Notes: generated from the letters alone by a model not told the origin. 9,610 nt of DNA from Pseudomonadota bacterium (GCA_021798395.1 JAJZHS010000071.1:1-9610); one strand, 5' to 3'; shown: positions 1 to 8,410, counted from the stretch's first letter. Made by a program: numbers and translations.

Positions 1-1761
<1,761 letters not shown>

Positions 1762-1790
1762 GCGCTGCACTCCGCGTCGCTGCAGATTCC

Positions 1791-1796
1791 AGCATA
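1791..1796 (-). promoter_or_regulatory. Possible -10 box upstream of ftsH
   Basis: Read on the minus strand, TATATGCT (1798-1791) is a rare AT-rich patch in very GC-rich DNA, about 30 bases before the ftsH start. TATGCT matches four of six bases of the sigma-70 -10 consensus. No good -35 element is visible at the expected distance, so this is a weak call based on position and composition. Confidence 0.3.
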
Positions 1797-1891
1797 TACC
1801 CGGCGCGCGCCCGGCGGCCGCCCGCGCCGTGCCTGCGGGCTGACCTGGCCGGGGTGCACTGTCCCTGACGCAGTGCCGCCATCGCCCGCTT

Positions 1892-1917
1892 CGACGCGCG
1901 CCTGGATGCGCGTGTCG
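1892..1917 (-). terminator. Hairpin downstream of the DUF2214-like gene
   Basis: Arms CGACGCGCGC (1892-1901) and GCGCGTGTCG (1908-1917) pair at nine of ten positions around a six-base loop. The hairpin begins about 12 bases after the stop codon of the minus-strand membrane protein gene. No T-tract follows on the minus strand, so it is not a classical intrinsic terminator. It may assist termination or protect the 3' end of the message. Confidence 0.42.
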
Positions 1918-1929
1918 CTCAGGGGGCCC

Positions 1930-2385
1930 TCAGTACCCCTTCGCCAGAAGCATCCCGAACGCCGGCAGCAGCACCATCAGGTGCGCCTGCCACATCAGCC
2001 AGCGGCGTTGTGCGCGCAGTTCGCCGGCGTCGGCGAACGGCGCCGAGCCGCGGCGCCGCCAGCCGTGCAGCGTACGGCTGGCGGCGACCGCCATCGCCAG
2101 CATCAGCGCGAACAACGCCAGCTTGACCCACAGCGTCCAGTCCAGCGCGAATGATTGCCACGCGCGCAGTCCCAGGAACACGTGCGCAGCGCCGGTCGCT
2201 GCGACCGCGGCGAACGACCCCCACAACCAGCGGTCCAGCCGCAGCAGCCGTTGCAGCAGCGCGGCGTGCGCGTCGTGCAACGCGGCGTGCAGCAGCGCGG
2301 TCTGTGCGCTGATGAACACGGTCAGCAGCAGAATGGCCGAAACGTGGGCGTAACCCAGCAAAGCGGCGCGCAGCATCGGAGGCAT
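1930..2385 (-). CDS. Small DUF2214-like integral membrane protein
   Basis: The product has 151 residues when started at the ATG at 2383-2385, with hydrophobic helices at about residues 6-27, 49-67, 76-98 and 125-145 and few polar stretches. The order matches what I recall of DUF2214, a family of predicted four-helix membrane proteins of about 150 residues with no established function: an N-terminal ML..ALL.YAH segment, a central LDRWLWGSFA.....GAAHVF segment, a WVKLALFALM helix and a C-terminal LPAFGMLLAKGY helix. The frame stays open to a TTG at 2406, which would add seven residues, and a second ATG lies at 2376. The middle ATG has only a weak GAG upstream. The gene diverges from the threonine aldolase gene. 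Function unknown; family call moderately confident. Confidence 0.78.
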   Translation of the reverse strand: MPPMLRAALLGYAHVSAILLLTVFISAQTALLHAALHDAHAALLQRLLRLDRWLWGSFAAVAATGAAHVFLGLRAWQSFALDWTLWVKLALFALMLAMAVAASRTLHGWRRRGSAPFADAGELRAQRRWLMWQAHLMVLLPAFGMLLAKGY

Positions 2386-2569
2386 CGATCGGGGCTCGAG
2401 GGCCAAAGGATTCGGATGCGATGCATCTTATGGCGCGCGTCGCGTCGCCATCCGGTTAATCCATGATTACCGCATGGTATTGACGCCCGCGTGGCCTTGT
2501 CGGCCCAGGCTTGCTGCGGAGCCCGATTCGGCGTCGAATGGAGGGGCTTTCCAGTCCGCCCTTGTCCCG
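2386..2569. other. Divergent intergenic region
   Basis: This 184-base region lies between the minus-strand membrane protein gene and the plus-strand threonine aldolase gene, so promoters for both should lie in it or near it. Bases 2403-2485 are clearly less GC-rich than the surroundings. They contain the eight-base palindrome GATGCATC (2420-2427) and a near-palindrome at 2454-2471. A TTGACG at 2480-2485 resembles a -35 box but has no -10 partner at 16-18 bases. The frame of the downstream gene is open back to an ATG at 2474, but the extra 32 residues look unlike the enzyme family. Confidence 0.5.
2454..2471. promoter_or_regulatory. Near-palindrome, possible operator
   Basis: GGTTAATC, a CAT spacer and GATTACC form an inverted repeat that is perfect apart from one extra T in the left arm. 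It lies in the AT-richer part of the divergent intergenic region, where a transcription factor would be expected to bind. No specific regulator is implied by the sequence. Confidence 0.3.
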
Positions 2570-3649
2570 ATGCCCCAATCTCCTCCGCGCCCGGCGCGCC
2601 AGCAATTCGCCAGCGACAACCTGGCCGGCATCTGTCCGCAGGCGCTGCAGTCGATGCTCGACGCCAACTCCAGCGGCCACCAGCCGGCGTACGGCGACGA
2701 CGCGTGGACGCAGAAGTCGACCGACATGCTGCGCGACCTGTTCCAGACCGACTGCGACGTCTACTACGTGTTCAACGGCACCGCGGCCAACTCGCTGGCG
2801 CTGGCTTCGCTGTGCCAGAGCTACCACAGCGTGATCTGCGCGCCGGTGGCGCACATCGAAACCGACGAATGCGGCGGCCCGGAGTTCTTCTCCAACGGCT
2901 CCAAGCTGCTGGTCGCCGAGGCCGGCGGCGAGGCTGCGCGGCTGGGCAAGCTCACGCCCGATGCGGTCGAGCACATCGTCACCCGGCGCCACGACATTCA
3001 CTACCCCAAGCCGAAGGTGGTGTCGATCACCCAGGCCACCGAACTCGGCACCGTCTACACGGTCGAGGAAATCCGCTCCCTCGCGGCGATCGCCAAGCGA
3101 CGCCACCTGAAGCTGCACATGGACGGCGCGCGTTTCGCCAACGCGGTGGCCACGCTCGGCGTGCATCCGTCGGAAATCACCTGGCGCGCAGGCGTCGACG
3201 TGCTGTGCTTCGGTGGCACCAAGAACGGACTGGCGGTCGGCGAAGCGGTGGTGTTTTTCGACCGCGACCTCGCCGCCGACTTCGCCTGGCGGGTCAAGCA
3301 GGCCGGCCAGCTGGCGTCGAAAATGCGCTTCATTTCTGCTCCGTGGGTCGGCATGCTCGAGAACGACACCTGGCTGCGCAACGCGCGCCACGCCAACGCC
3401 ATGGCGCAGCGGCTGTTTGAGGCCATCCGCGGCGTTCCGGGCGTGCAGGTGCTGCACCCGCCGCAGGCCAACTCGGTGTTCGCGCGCCTGCCGGGCGCCG
3501 CGGTGGCTCGGCTGCACACGATCGGCTGGAAGTTCTACGAGTTCATCGCCGGAGGCGGCTGCCGGCTGATGTGCGCGTGGGACACCCAGCCCGAAACGGT
3601 CGACGCGTTCGCTGCCGACCTGGCCGCGGCGGTCGACGAAGCCGCCTGA
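2570..3649 (+). CDS. ltaE: Low-specificity L-threonine aldolase (PLP-dependent beta-eliminating lyase family)
   Basis: The enzyme cleaves L-threonine or L-allo-threonine to glycine and acetaldehyde using pyridoxal phosphate, in the cytoplasm. The 359-residue product opens with the family signature FASDNLAGICP followed by GHQPAYGDD. It then shows FNGTAANSLAL near residue 69, HIETDECGGPE with the ring-stacking histidine, and HMDGARFANA with Asp185 and Arg188. The PLP-binding Lys218 lies in FGGTKNGL. The family is usually about 330-360 residues. I chose the ATG at 2570 because similarity begins just after it; the ATG at 2474 would add 32 residues of proline- and alanine-rich sequence unlike the family. 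No strong Shine-Dalgarno sequence precedes either start. The sdaA gene follows after 20 bases, so the two are probably cotranscribed. Other beta-eliminating lyases of the fold are possible, but the motifs favour threonine aldolase. Confidence 0.9.
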   Translation: MPQSPPRPARQQFASDNLAGICPQALQSMLDANSSGHQPAYGDDAWTQKSTDMLRDLFQTDCDVYYVFNGTAANSLALASLCQSYHSVICAPVAHIETDECGGPEFFSNGSKLLVAEAGGEAARLGKLTPDAVEHIVTRRHDIHYPKPKVVSITQATELGTVYTVEEIRSLAAIAKRRHLKLHMDGARFANAVATLGVHPSEITWRAGVDVLCFGGTKNGLAVGEAVVFFDRDLAADFAWRVKQAGQLASKMRFISAPWVGMLENDTWLRNARHANAMAQRLFEAIRGVPGVQVLHPPQANSVFARLPGAAVARLHTIGWKFYEFIAGGGCRLMCAWDTQPETVDAFAADLAAAVDEAA

Positions 3650-3669
3650 GCCGCCGACCGGAGCACGTC

Positions 3670-5055
3670 ATGGCCGTCTCGGTTTTCGACCTGTTTCGCA
3701 TCGGCATCGGCCCGTCGAGCTCGCACACCGTCGGGCCGATGCGCGCGGCGCGGCTGTTCGTGCTCGCCTTGCAGCAACAGCAGTTGCTCGCGCGCACCGC
3801 ACGCGTGCAGTGCCGGCTGTACGGCTCGCTGGCCGCGACCGGACGCGGCCACGGCAGCGACAAGGCCGTGCTGCTGGGCCTGCTCGGCGAACAGCCCGAC
3901 AGCGTCGACGTCGACACCGTCGACGCGCGGCTGCAGGCGCTGCACGGCAGGCTGGCGCTGCTCGGCGCGCACGACATCGCCTTCGACCCCAAGCGCGATC
4001 TGCTGCTGCAGCGCGGCCGCCCGCTTCCCGGCCACCCCAACGGCATGCGGCTGCAGGCCTGGGACGATGCCGGGGTCGAACTGCTCGAGCGGGTGTACTA
4101 CTCGGTCGGAGGCGGTTTTGTCGTCACCGCCGAGGCGCTGGCCGACGCCGCGCGACAGACCGCCATCGCGCCCGACACCGAGGTTCTGCCGCTGCCGTTC
4201 CACAGTGGCGCCGAGCTGCTCGCGACGTGCGCGCGGCTGGGCTGCAGCTTTGCCGACGTGATGCGCATCAACGAGCGCCACTGGCGCAGCGACGCCGAGA
4301 TCGACTCCGGGTTGCAGCGCGTGTGGGACGCGATGCAGCAGTGTGTCGCGCGCGGCTGCCGGCACGAAGGCGAACTTCCCGGCGGCTTCCACGTGCCGCG
4401 GCGCGCTCCGGCGCTGGCGCGCGCGCTGCACGGCAAATCGGCGGCCAGCCGCATCGACCCGCTGCGCGCGCTCGACTGGGTCAACCTGTGGGCGCTTGCA
4501 GTCAACGAAGAAAACGCAGGCGGCGGCCGGGTCGTCACCGCGCCGACCAACGGCGCCGCCGGAATCGTCCCGGCGGTGCTGCACTATTACGCGCGGCTGA
4601 CGCCGCACGCCGATGCCCAGGGCGTCGCCGACTTTCTGCTCACCGCCGGCGCGATCGGGCTGCTGTACAAGGAGAACGCGTCGATTTCGGGCGCCGAGGT
4701 CGGCTGCCAGGGAGAAGTCGGGGTAGCGTGCAGCATGGCCGCCGGCGCCTTGTGTGCGGTGCTCGGCGGCACCCCGCCGCAGGTCGAGAACGCGGCCGAA
4801 ATCGGCATGGAACACCATCTCGGCCTGACCTGCGACCCCGTCGGCGGGCTGGTGCAGATCCCGTGCATCGAGCGCAACGCGATGGGCGCGGTGCAGGCGA
4901 TCAACGCCGCGCGCATCGCGCTGCGCGGCGACGGTCACCACGGCGTGTCGCTCGACGAAGTCATCAAGACCATGCGCGAAACCGGCGCCGACATGCGCAG
5001 CAAGTACAAGGAAACCGCGCGCGGGGGCCTGGCGGTCAACGTCATCGAGTGCTGA
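3670..5055 (+). CDS. sdaA: L-serine ammonia-lyase, iron-sulfur type
   Basis: This [4Fe-4S] enzyme deaminates L-serine to pyruvate and ammonia. The 461 residues match the single-chain form (about 455 in E. coli). The N-terminal beta domain starts SVFDLFRIGIGPSSSHTVGP and contains GSLAATGRGHGSDKAVLLGL. The alpha domain shows TAPTNGAAGIVPAVLHYY, SISGAEVGCQGEVG and HHLGLTCDPVGGLVQIPCIE. The three cysteines expected to bind the cluster are Cys346, Cys388 and Cys399, all intact. The ATG at 3670 has GGAG six bases upstream (3660-3663); a longer frame from 3571 would overlap ltaE and adds arginine-rich sequence, so it was rejected. With threonine aldolase immediately upstream, the unit looks like a hydroxy-amino-acid catabolic pair. 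Confidence 0.96.
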   Translation: MAVSVFDLFRIGIGPSSSHTVGPMRAARLFVLALQQQQLLARTARVQCRLYGSLAATGRGHGSDKAVLLGLLGEQPDSVDVDTVDARLQALHGRLALLGAHDIAFDPKRDLLLQRGRPLPGHPNGMRLQAWDDAGVELLERVYYSVGGGFVVTAEALADAARQTAIAPDTEVLPLPFHSGAELLATCARLGCSFADVMRINERHWRSDAEIDSGLQRVWDAMQQCVARGCRHEGELPGGFHVPRRAPALARALHGKSAASRIDPLRALDWVNLWALAVNEENAGGGRVVTAPTNGAAGIVPAVLHYYARLTPHADAQGVADFLLTAGAIGLLYKENASISGAEVGCQGEVGVACSMAAGALCAVLGGTPPQVENAAEIGMEHHLGLTCDPVGGLVQIPCIERNAMGAVQAINAARIALRGDGHHGVSLDEVIKTMRETGADMRSKYKETARGGLAVNVIEC

Positions 5056-5056
5056 G

Positions 5057-5085
5057 GCCGCCTGCGCCAGGCCCTGGGGGGCGGC
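5057..5085 (+). terminator. GC-rich compound stem-loop after sdaA
   Basis: Outer arms GCCGCC (5057-5062) and GGCGGC (5080-5085) enclose an inner stem CCAG/CTGG (5067-5077), directly after the sdaA stop codon. No T-run follows, and competing pairings exist in this GC-only stretch, so a terminator role is only a possibility. Confidence 0.28.
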
Positions 5086-5101
5086 GCGGCGCGCGCCGCG
5101 C
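5084..5101. repeat. Perfect 18-base GC palindrome upstream of ugd
   Basis: GCGCGGCGCGCGCCGCGC is its own reverse complement over 18 bases and lies between sdaA and ugd, ending five bases before the putative -10 box. Having no spacer, it would make a poor RNA hairpin. It could be a protein-binding site in the -35 region or simply a product of extreme GC content. Confidence 0.4.
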
Positions 5102-5105
5102 GCGC

Positions 5106-5111
5106 TAAACT
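5106..5111 (+). promoter_or_regulatory. Possible -10 box for ugd
   Basis: TAAACT interrupts an otherwise GC-only run 40 bases before the ugd start and matches four of six -10 consensus positions. The -35 region is GC-only, so any promoter would be weak or activator-dependent. A small stem-loop, GGGCG-CAG-CGCCC (5123-5135), would lie in the leader of the transcript. Confidence 0.33.
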
Positions 5112-5150
5112 GCGACGGCAAGGGGCGCAGCGCCCACTCGCAGAACACCC

Positions 5151-6317
5151 ATGACATTCGCCATCGCCGGAACCGGCTACGTCGGCCTGTCCAACGGCAT
5201 CCTGCTCGCCCAGCACCACGAAGTGGTTGCGCTGGACATCGTCTCGGCCAAGGTCGCCATGCTCAACGCCCGGCGCTCGCCGATCGTCGACCGCGAAATC
5301 GAGGACTACCTGCGGCGCCCGCAGCTGAACTTCCGCGCCACCCTGGACAAGCGTGAGGCCTACGTCGGCGCCGACTTCGTGATCATCGCCACGCCGACCG
5401 ACTACGACCCCGAGACCAACTATTTCAACACGACCTCGGTCGAGGCCGTGATCGCCGATGTGCTGGCGATCAACCCAGGCGCGGTGATGGTCATCAAGTC
5501 GACCATCCCGGTCGGCTACACGGCGTCGGTGCGGCGCAAGTTCGGCTGCGACAACATCGTGTTCTCGCCCGAGTTCCTGCGCGAGGGCCGCGCGCTGTAC
5601 GACAACCTGCACCCGTCGCGCATCGTCGTCGGCGAGCGCTCGGAGCGCGCGCGGGTGTTCGCCCGCGCGCTGCAGGACGGCGCGATCAAGCGCGACATCC
5701 CGGTGCTGTTCACCGACAGCACCGAGGCCGAGGCGATCAAGCTGTTCGCCAACACCTACCTGGCGATGCGGGTGGCGTACTTCAACGAACTCGACACCTT
5801 CGCCGCCAGCCACGGGCTCGATTCGCGCCAGATCATCGACGGCGTGTGCCTCGACCCGCGCATCGGCAGCCACTACAACAACCCCTCGTTCGGCTACGGA
5901 GGCTACTGCCTGCCGAAGGACACCAAGCAACTGCTCGCGAACTACAGCGAGGTGCCGCAGAACCTGATCCACGCCATCGTCGAGGCCAACACCACGCGCA
6001 AGGACTTCGTCGCCGCCGATATCCTGCGCCGCAAGCCCGAGGTGGTCGGCGTCTACCGGCTGATCATGAAGGACGGCTCGGACAATTTCCGCGCCTCCAG
6101 CGTGCAGGGCATCATGAAGCGCATCAAGGCCAAGGGCGTCAAAGTCATCGTCTACGAACCCGTTCTCGAGGCCGACACCTTCTTCAATTCGCCGGTGGTC
6201 AAGGATCTGGCCGCGTTCAAGCGCGAGGCCGACGTGATCATCGCCAACCGCCGCTCCGCCGAACTCGCCGACGTCGCCGACAAGGTCTACACCCGCGACC
6301 TGTTCGGCAGCGACTGA
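5151..6317 (+). CDS. ugd: UDP-glucose 6-dehydrogenase
   Basis: Ugd oxidises UDP-glucose to UDP-glucuronate with two NAD+, in the cytoplasm, supplying precursors for capsule, exopolysaccharide or aminoarabinose-modified lipid A. The product has 388 residues, the same length as the E. coli enzyme. The N-terminal Rossmann motif is GTGYVGLS (residues 7-14), followed by TPTDYDPETNYFNTTSVEAV, KSTIPVGYT and FSPEFLREGRALYDNLHPSR. Lys197 lies in EAIKLFANTYLA and the catalytic Cys253 in GYGGYCLPKDTKQL; their 56-residue spacing equals that of Lys204 and Cys260 in E. coli. The C-terminal substrate-binding domain has GVYRLIMKDGSDNFRASS. The start codon follows a poor Shine-Dalgarno sequence. No glycosyltransferase or polysaccharide export genes lie next to it; the next gene downstream, a multicopper oxidase, starts 25 bases later. 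Confidence 0.97.
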   Translation: MTFAIAGTGYVGLSNGILLAQHHEVVALDIVSAKVAMLNARRSPIVDREIEDYLRRPQLNFRATLDKREAYVGADFVIIATPTDYDPETNYFNTTSVEAVIADVLAINPGAVMVIKSTIPVGYTASVRRKFGCDNIVFSPEFLREGRALYDNLHPSRIVVGERSERARVFARALQDGAIKRDIPVLFTDSTEAEAIKLFANTYLAMRVAYFNELDTFAASHGLDSRQIIDGVCLDPRIGSHYNNPSFGYGGYCLPKDTKQLLANYSEVPQNLIHAIVEANTTRKDFVAADILRRKPEVVGVYRLIMKDGSDNFRASSVQGIMKRIKAKGVKVIVYEPVLEADTFFNSPVVKDLAAFKREADVIIANRRSAELADVADKVYTRDLFGSD

Positions 6318-6342
6318 ATCCGAGCCCCCGCACCACGGCGCC

Positions 6343-7962
6343 ATGACGACACCGACCGCGCTTGCGGAACAGCCTCCCGAGCGGCACGCCCGTGCCGGCG
6401 TCGCGCCGGTCGGCGCTGCCGATCCGCTGCGCCGCCGGCTGCTCGGCAGCGCAGCCGCGGCGGCTGCGCTCTGGCCTGGCCGCCGGGCACTGGCGCAGGC
6501 GCCGGCCGTGGCGGCCCCGTTCACCCGGCGTCTGCCGCTGCCGCCGCTCGTGCATGGCCTGCCGCAGGCCGACGGCAGCCTGGGCTACGCCCTGCGCATG
6601 GGTGCCGGGGTCACCGAACTGGTGGCCGGACTGCGCACGCCGACCTGGGGCTACAACGGCAGCGTGCTCGGTCCGGCATTGCGCATCCCGCGTGCACGCC
6701 CGGTATCGATCGAACTGCACAACGGCCTCAACCAGCCGGCCACGACCCACTGGCACGGCGCGCATGTGCCGGGCGACCAGGATGGAGGACCGCAGAGCTT
6801 CATCGAACCGGGCCAGAGCCTGCGCTACCACTTCCGGCTCGATCAACCCGGCGCCACACTCTGGTACCACCCGCACACCGATTGCCTGACCGGGCCGCAG
6901 GTGTGGGCCGGACTGGCCGGGCTGCTGCTGGTCGACGACGGCGTCGATCGCCGGCTCGGCCTGCCGCATCGATGGGGCGTCGACGACCTGCCGCTGGTGC
7001 TGCAGGACAGGCGCATCGGCGCCGACGGCCGGCTGCAGTACATGAACGCCGAGGCCGACCGCATGGGCATGAAGGGCGACCGCTTCCTCGTCAACGGATG
7101 CGAGCAGCCATATGTCGACGTGCCGGGGCAGTGGGTGCGGCTGCGCCTGCTGAACGGATCGAACGCGCGCATCTACAACATCGCCTTCGCCGATTCGCGC
7201 CCCTTCCACGTCATCGCCTCCGACGCCGGGTTGCTGCCGCGGCCGGTACCGCTGCGCAGCCTGCTGATGGTGCCGGCCGAGCGCTACGAAATCCTGCTCG
7301 ATTGCCGCGGCCTGCAGGGCAGGACGCTGACCCTGCGCAGCGATTCGGGCGACGTGGTGCCGACGCTGAGCATGGTGCCGCTGCTGGCCGACCGCTACGA
7401 CCGCGGCGCGTTCGACCTGCTGCAGCTTCGGGTCGGCGCGCCGACCGCACAGCCTGCGCGATTGCCGCCGCGGCTGGTCGAGATCGAAGCGCTTCGCAGC
7501 GTCGCACCGGCGCGACGTTTCTCGATGCAGGACATGGCCAGCGATCCGCGACCCTCGCCGATGGCCGCGCAATGCAGCCAGGCGGCGGGGCCGGGGGGCA
7601 TGTCGACCGGGCTGCACGGCATGGACATGTTCTCGATCAACCACGCGTTCATGGACATCTGGGTCATCAACCAGGAGGTCCGGCGCGGCGCGACCGAGAT
7701 CTGGCAGGTCCGCAACGACGCGCAGATGACGCACCCCTTTCATTTCCACGGCACCTCGTTCCAGATCGTCGACCGCGGCGGCCTGCCGCTGCCCGAGCAG
7801 GAACGTGGCTGGAAGGACGTGGTCATGGTGCGCCCGGGCGAGACGGTGCGGGTCATCGCCCGCTTCGACCAGCCGGCCGGCAAGGATGCCCCGTTCATGT
7901 ACCACTGCCACATCCTCGAACACGAGGACAACGGCATGATGGGCCAGTTCACCGTGACCTGA
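6343..7962 (+). CDS. Tat-exported multicopper oxidase, CueO-like
   Basis: Periplasmic laccase-type enzyme that couples oxidation of substrates such as Cu(I) or phenols to four-electron reduction of oxygen. The 539 residues begin with an unusually long n-region, then RRRLLGS (from Arg30), an alanine-rich hydrophobic stretch and a likely cleavage site after ALA (49-51), which fits Tat export of a folded copper protein. All four copper motifs are intact: HWHG (136-139), YHPHT (175-179), HPFHFHG (464-470) and HCHILEHEDNGMM (521-533). In the last, Cys522, His527 and Met532 have the same spacing as the type 1 ligands of E. coli CueO. A linker before the third motif carries Met407, Met420, Met427, Met429 and Met437, mildly reminiscent of the CueO methionine-rich insert. 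The GWKDVVMV and MMGQFTV endings also resemble CueO. No copper sensor or efflux gene is adjacent. The gene may be cotranscribed with ugd. The family is certain; the exact substrate is not. Confidence 0.93.
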   Translation: MTTPTALAEQPPERHARAGVAPVGAADPLRRRLLGSAAAAAALWPGRRALAQAPAVAAPFTRRLPLPPLVHGLPQADGSLGYALRMGAGVTELVAGLRTPTWGYNGSVLGPALRIPRARPVSIELHNGLNQPATTHWHGAHVPGDQDGGPQSFIEPGQSLRYHFRLDQPGATLWYHPHTDCLTGPQVWAGLAGLLLVDDGVDRRLGLPHRWGVDDLPLVLQDRRIGADGRLQYMNAEADRMGMKGDRFLVNGCEQPYVDVPGQWVRLRLLNGSNARIYNIAFADSRPFHVIASDAGLLPRPVPLRSLLMVPAERYEILLDCRGLQGRTLTLRSDSGDVVPTLSMVPLLADRYDRGAFDLLQLRVGAPTAQPARLPPRLVEIEALRSVAPARRFSMQDMASDPRPSPMAAQCSQAAGPGGMSTGLHGMDMFSINHAFMDIWVINQEVRRGATEIWQVRNDAQMTHPFHFHGTSFQIVDRGGLPLPEQERGWKDVVMVRPGETVRVIARFDQPAGKDAPFMYHCHILEHEDNGMMGQFTVT

Positions 7963-7993
7963 CGCTGCGGCCGCGTGGCGGCCGCCGCAGCGT
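7962..7993. terminator. Bidirectional hairpin between convergent genes
   Basis: Arms ACGCTGCGGC (7962-7971) and GCCGCAGCGT (7984-7993) are perfectly complementary over ten bases around a 12-base loop. The loop can itself pair in part (CCGC/GCGG). The left arm starts on the last base of the multicopper oxidase stop codon and the right arm ends directly before the stop codon of the convergent EthD-like gene. It can therefore serve both transcripts. Neither strand has a T-tract after the stem. Confidence 0.6.
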
Positions 7994-8317
7994 TCACTCG
8001 CGGCCGCCGACGACGACCTCGCTGACTTGCAGCACCGGTGCCAGGTCGGTGTAGTTCGGGATGTCGGCCAGGATTTCCTTGGCATGCGGCCCGAAGCCGG
8101 CCTGGAACGCTTCGACCGAATCGCAAAAGATGTGGCACATGCCGACATAGGCGGGAGGTTCGCCGGGCGCGCCGCCGGCCAGCCCCTTGTCGACGGTGTA
8201 GAAGCGACAGCTGTCGCCCATCAGTCGCTGCACCAGCGGCATGTGCCGGTCGCGGTAATAGGCATGGTCGAAGCGGGCGTCGGGCTGGTTCGGGTACATC
8301 ACACTGACTTTGATCAT
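7994..8317 (-). CDS. EthD-family small protein (dimeric alpha+beta barrel)
   Basis: The 107-residue product resembles the EthD family, small ferredoxin-like-fold proteins named for a gene needed for ethyl tert-butyl ether degradation; most members have no assigned reaction. Visible hallmarks are a beta-strand start MIKVSVMYPN, the conserved FDHAYYRDRHMPLV segment, GGAPGEPPAYVGMCHIFCDS, and an amphipathic helix, VEAFQAGFGPHAKEILADI, before the final strand. The start at 8315-8317 has GGAG seven bases upstream. A longer frame to 8398 was rejected because the added 27 residues are not family-like. The gene lies 93 bases downstream of the membrane acyltransferase gene on the same strand, and no obvious terminator separates them, so cotranscription is possible. 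It converges on the multicopper oxidase gene. A role cannot be deduced from the sequence. Confidence 0.85.
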   Translation of the reverse strand: MIKVSVMYPNQPDARFDHAYYRDRHMPLVQRLMGDSCRFYTVDKGLAGGAPGEPPAYVGMCHIFCDSVEAFQAGFGPHAKEILADIPNYTDLAPVLQVSEVVVGGRE

Positions 8318-8410
8318 GGACGGTCTCCGTGTCGTTGTGCAGTTGCAAGGCGCGCCAGGCACAGCCCGCAGGCCTGCCTGCCGCCATTCTGGGGCCAAAC
8401 CGAGCCGGGA

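Larger units (their letters stand above)
1762..1929. other. Intergenic region between the membrane protein gene and ftsH
   Basis: This 168-base stretch separates two genes read in the same minus direction. It holds a strong hairpin just after the upstream gene, a six-pair stem GCACTG/CAGTGC with a nine-base loop (1856-1876), and a run of GC-only palindromes (GGCGCGCGCC, GGCGGCCGCC) close to the presumed ftsH promoter. I see no convincing coding sequence in it. The separation and structures suggest ftsH is transcribed from its own promoter. Confidence 0.5.

Noticed and set aside
2480..2508. A sigma-70 promoter based on TTGACG at 2480-2485
   Set aside because: The bases 17 positions downstream read GCCCAG, with nothing close to a -10 consensus.
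2474..2569. A longer N-terminus for the threonine aldolase from the ATG at 2474
   Set aside because: The 32 added residues do not resemble the family, and the similarity begins immediately after the ATG at 2570.
3535..5157. A 540-codon minus-strand open frame opposite sdaA
   Set aside because: The sense strand encodes a complete serine dehydratase with all cluster cysteines. The antisense product is low-complexity, Arg/Ala/Val-rich and has no family resemblance.
4935..6524. A 529-codon minus-strand open frame opposite ugd
   Set aside because: Ugd is complete on the plus strand at the expected length; the antisense frame mirrors its codon bias and shows no motif.
6238..8148. A 636-codon open frame on the minus strand opposite the multicopper oxidase
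   Set aside because: It is antisense to a gene with all copper motifs intact. Its translation is rich in Arg, His and Asp with no recognisable domain, as expected from a shadow frame in very GC-rich DNA.
8368..8377. Ten-base palindrome GCAGGCCTGC between the EthD-like gene and the acyltransferase gene
   Set aside because: It is short, has no loop, and is expected by chance in DNA of this composition.
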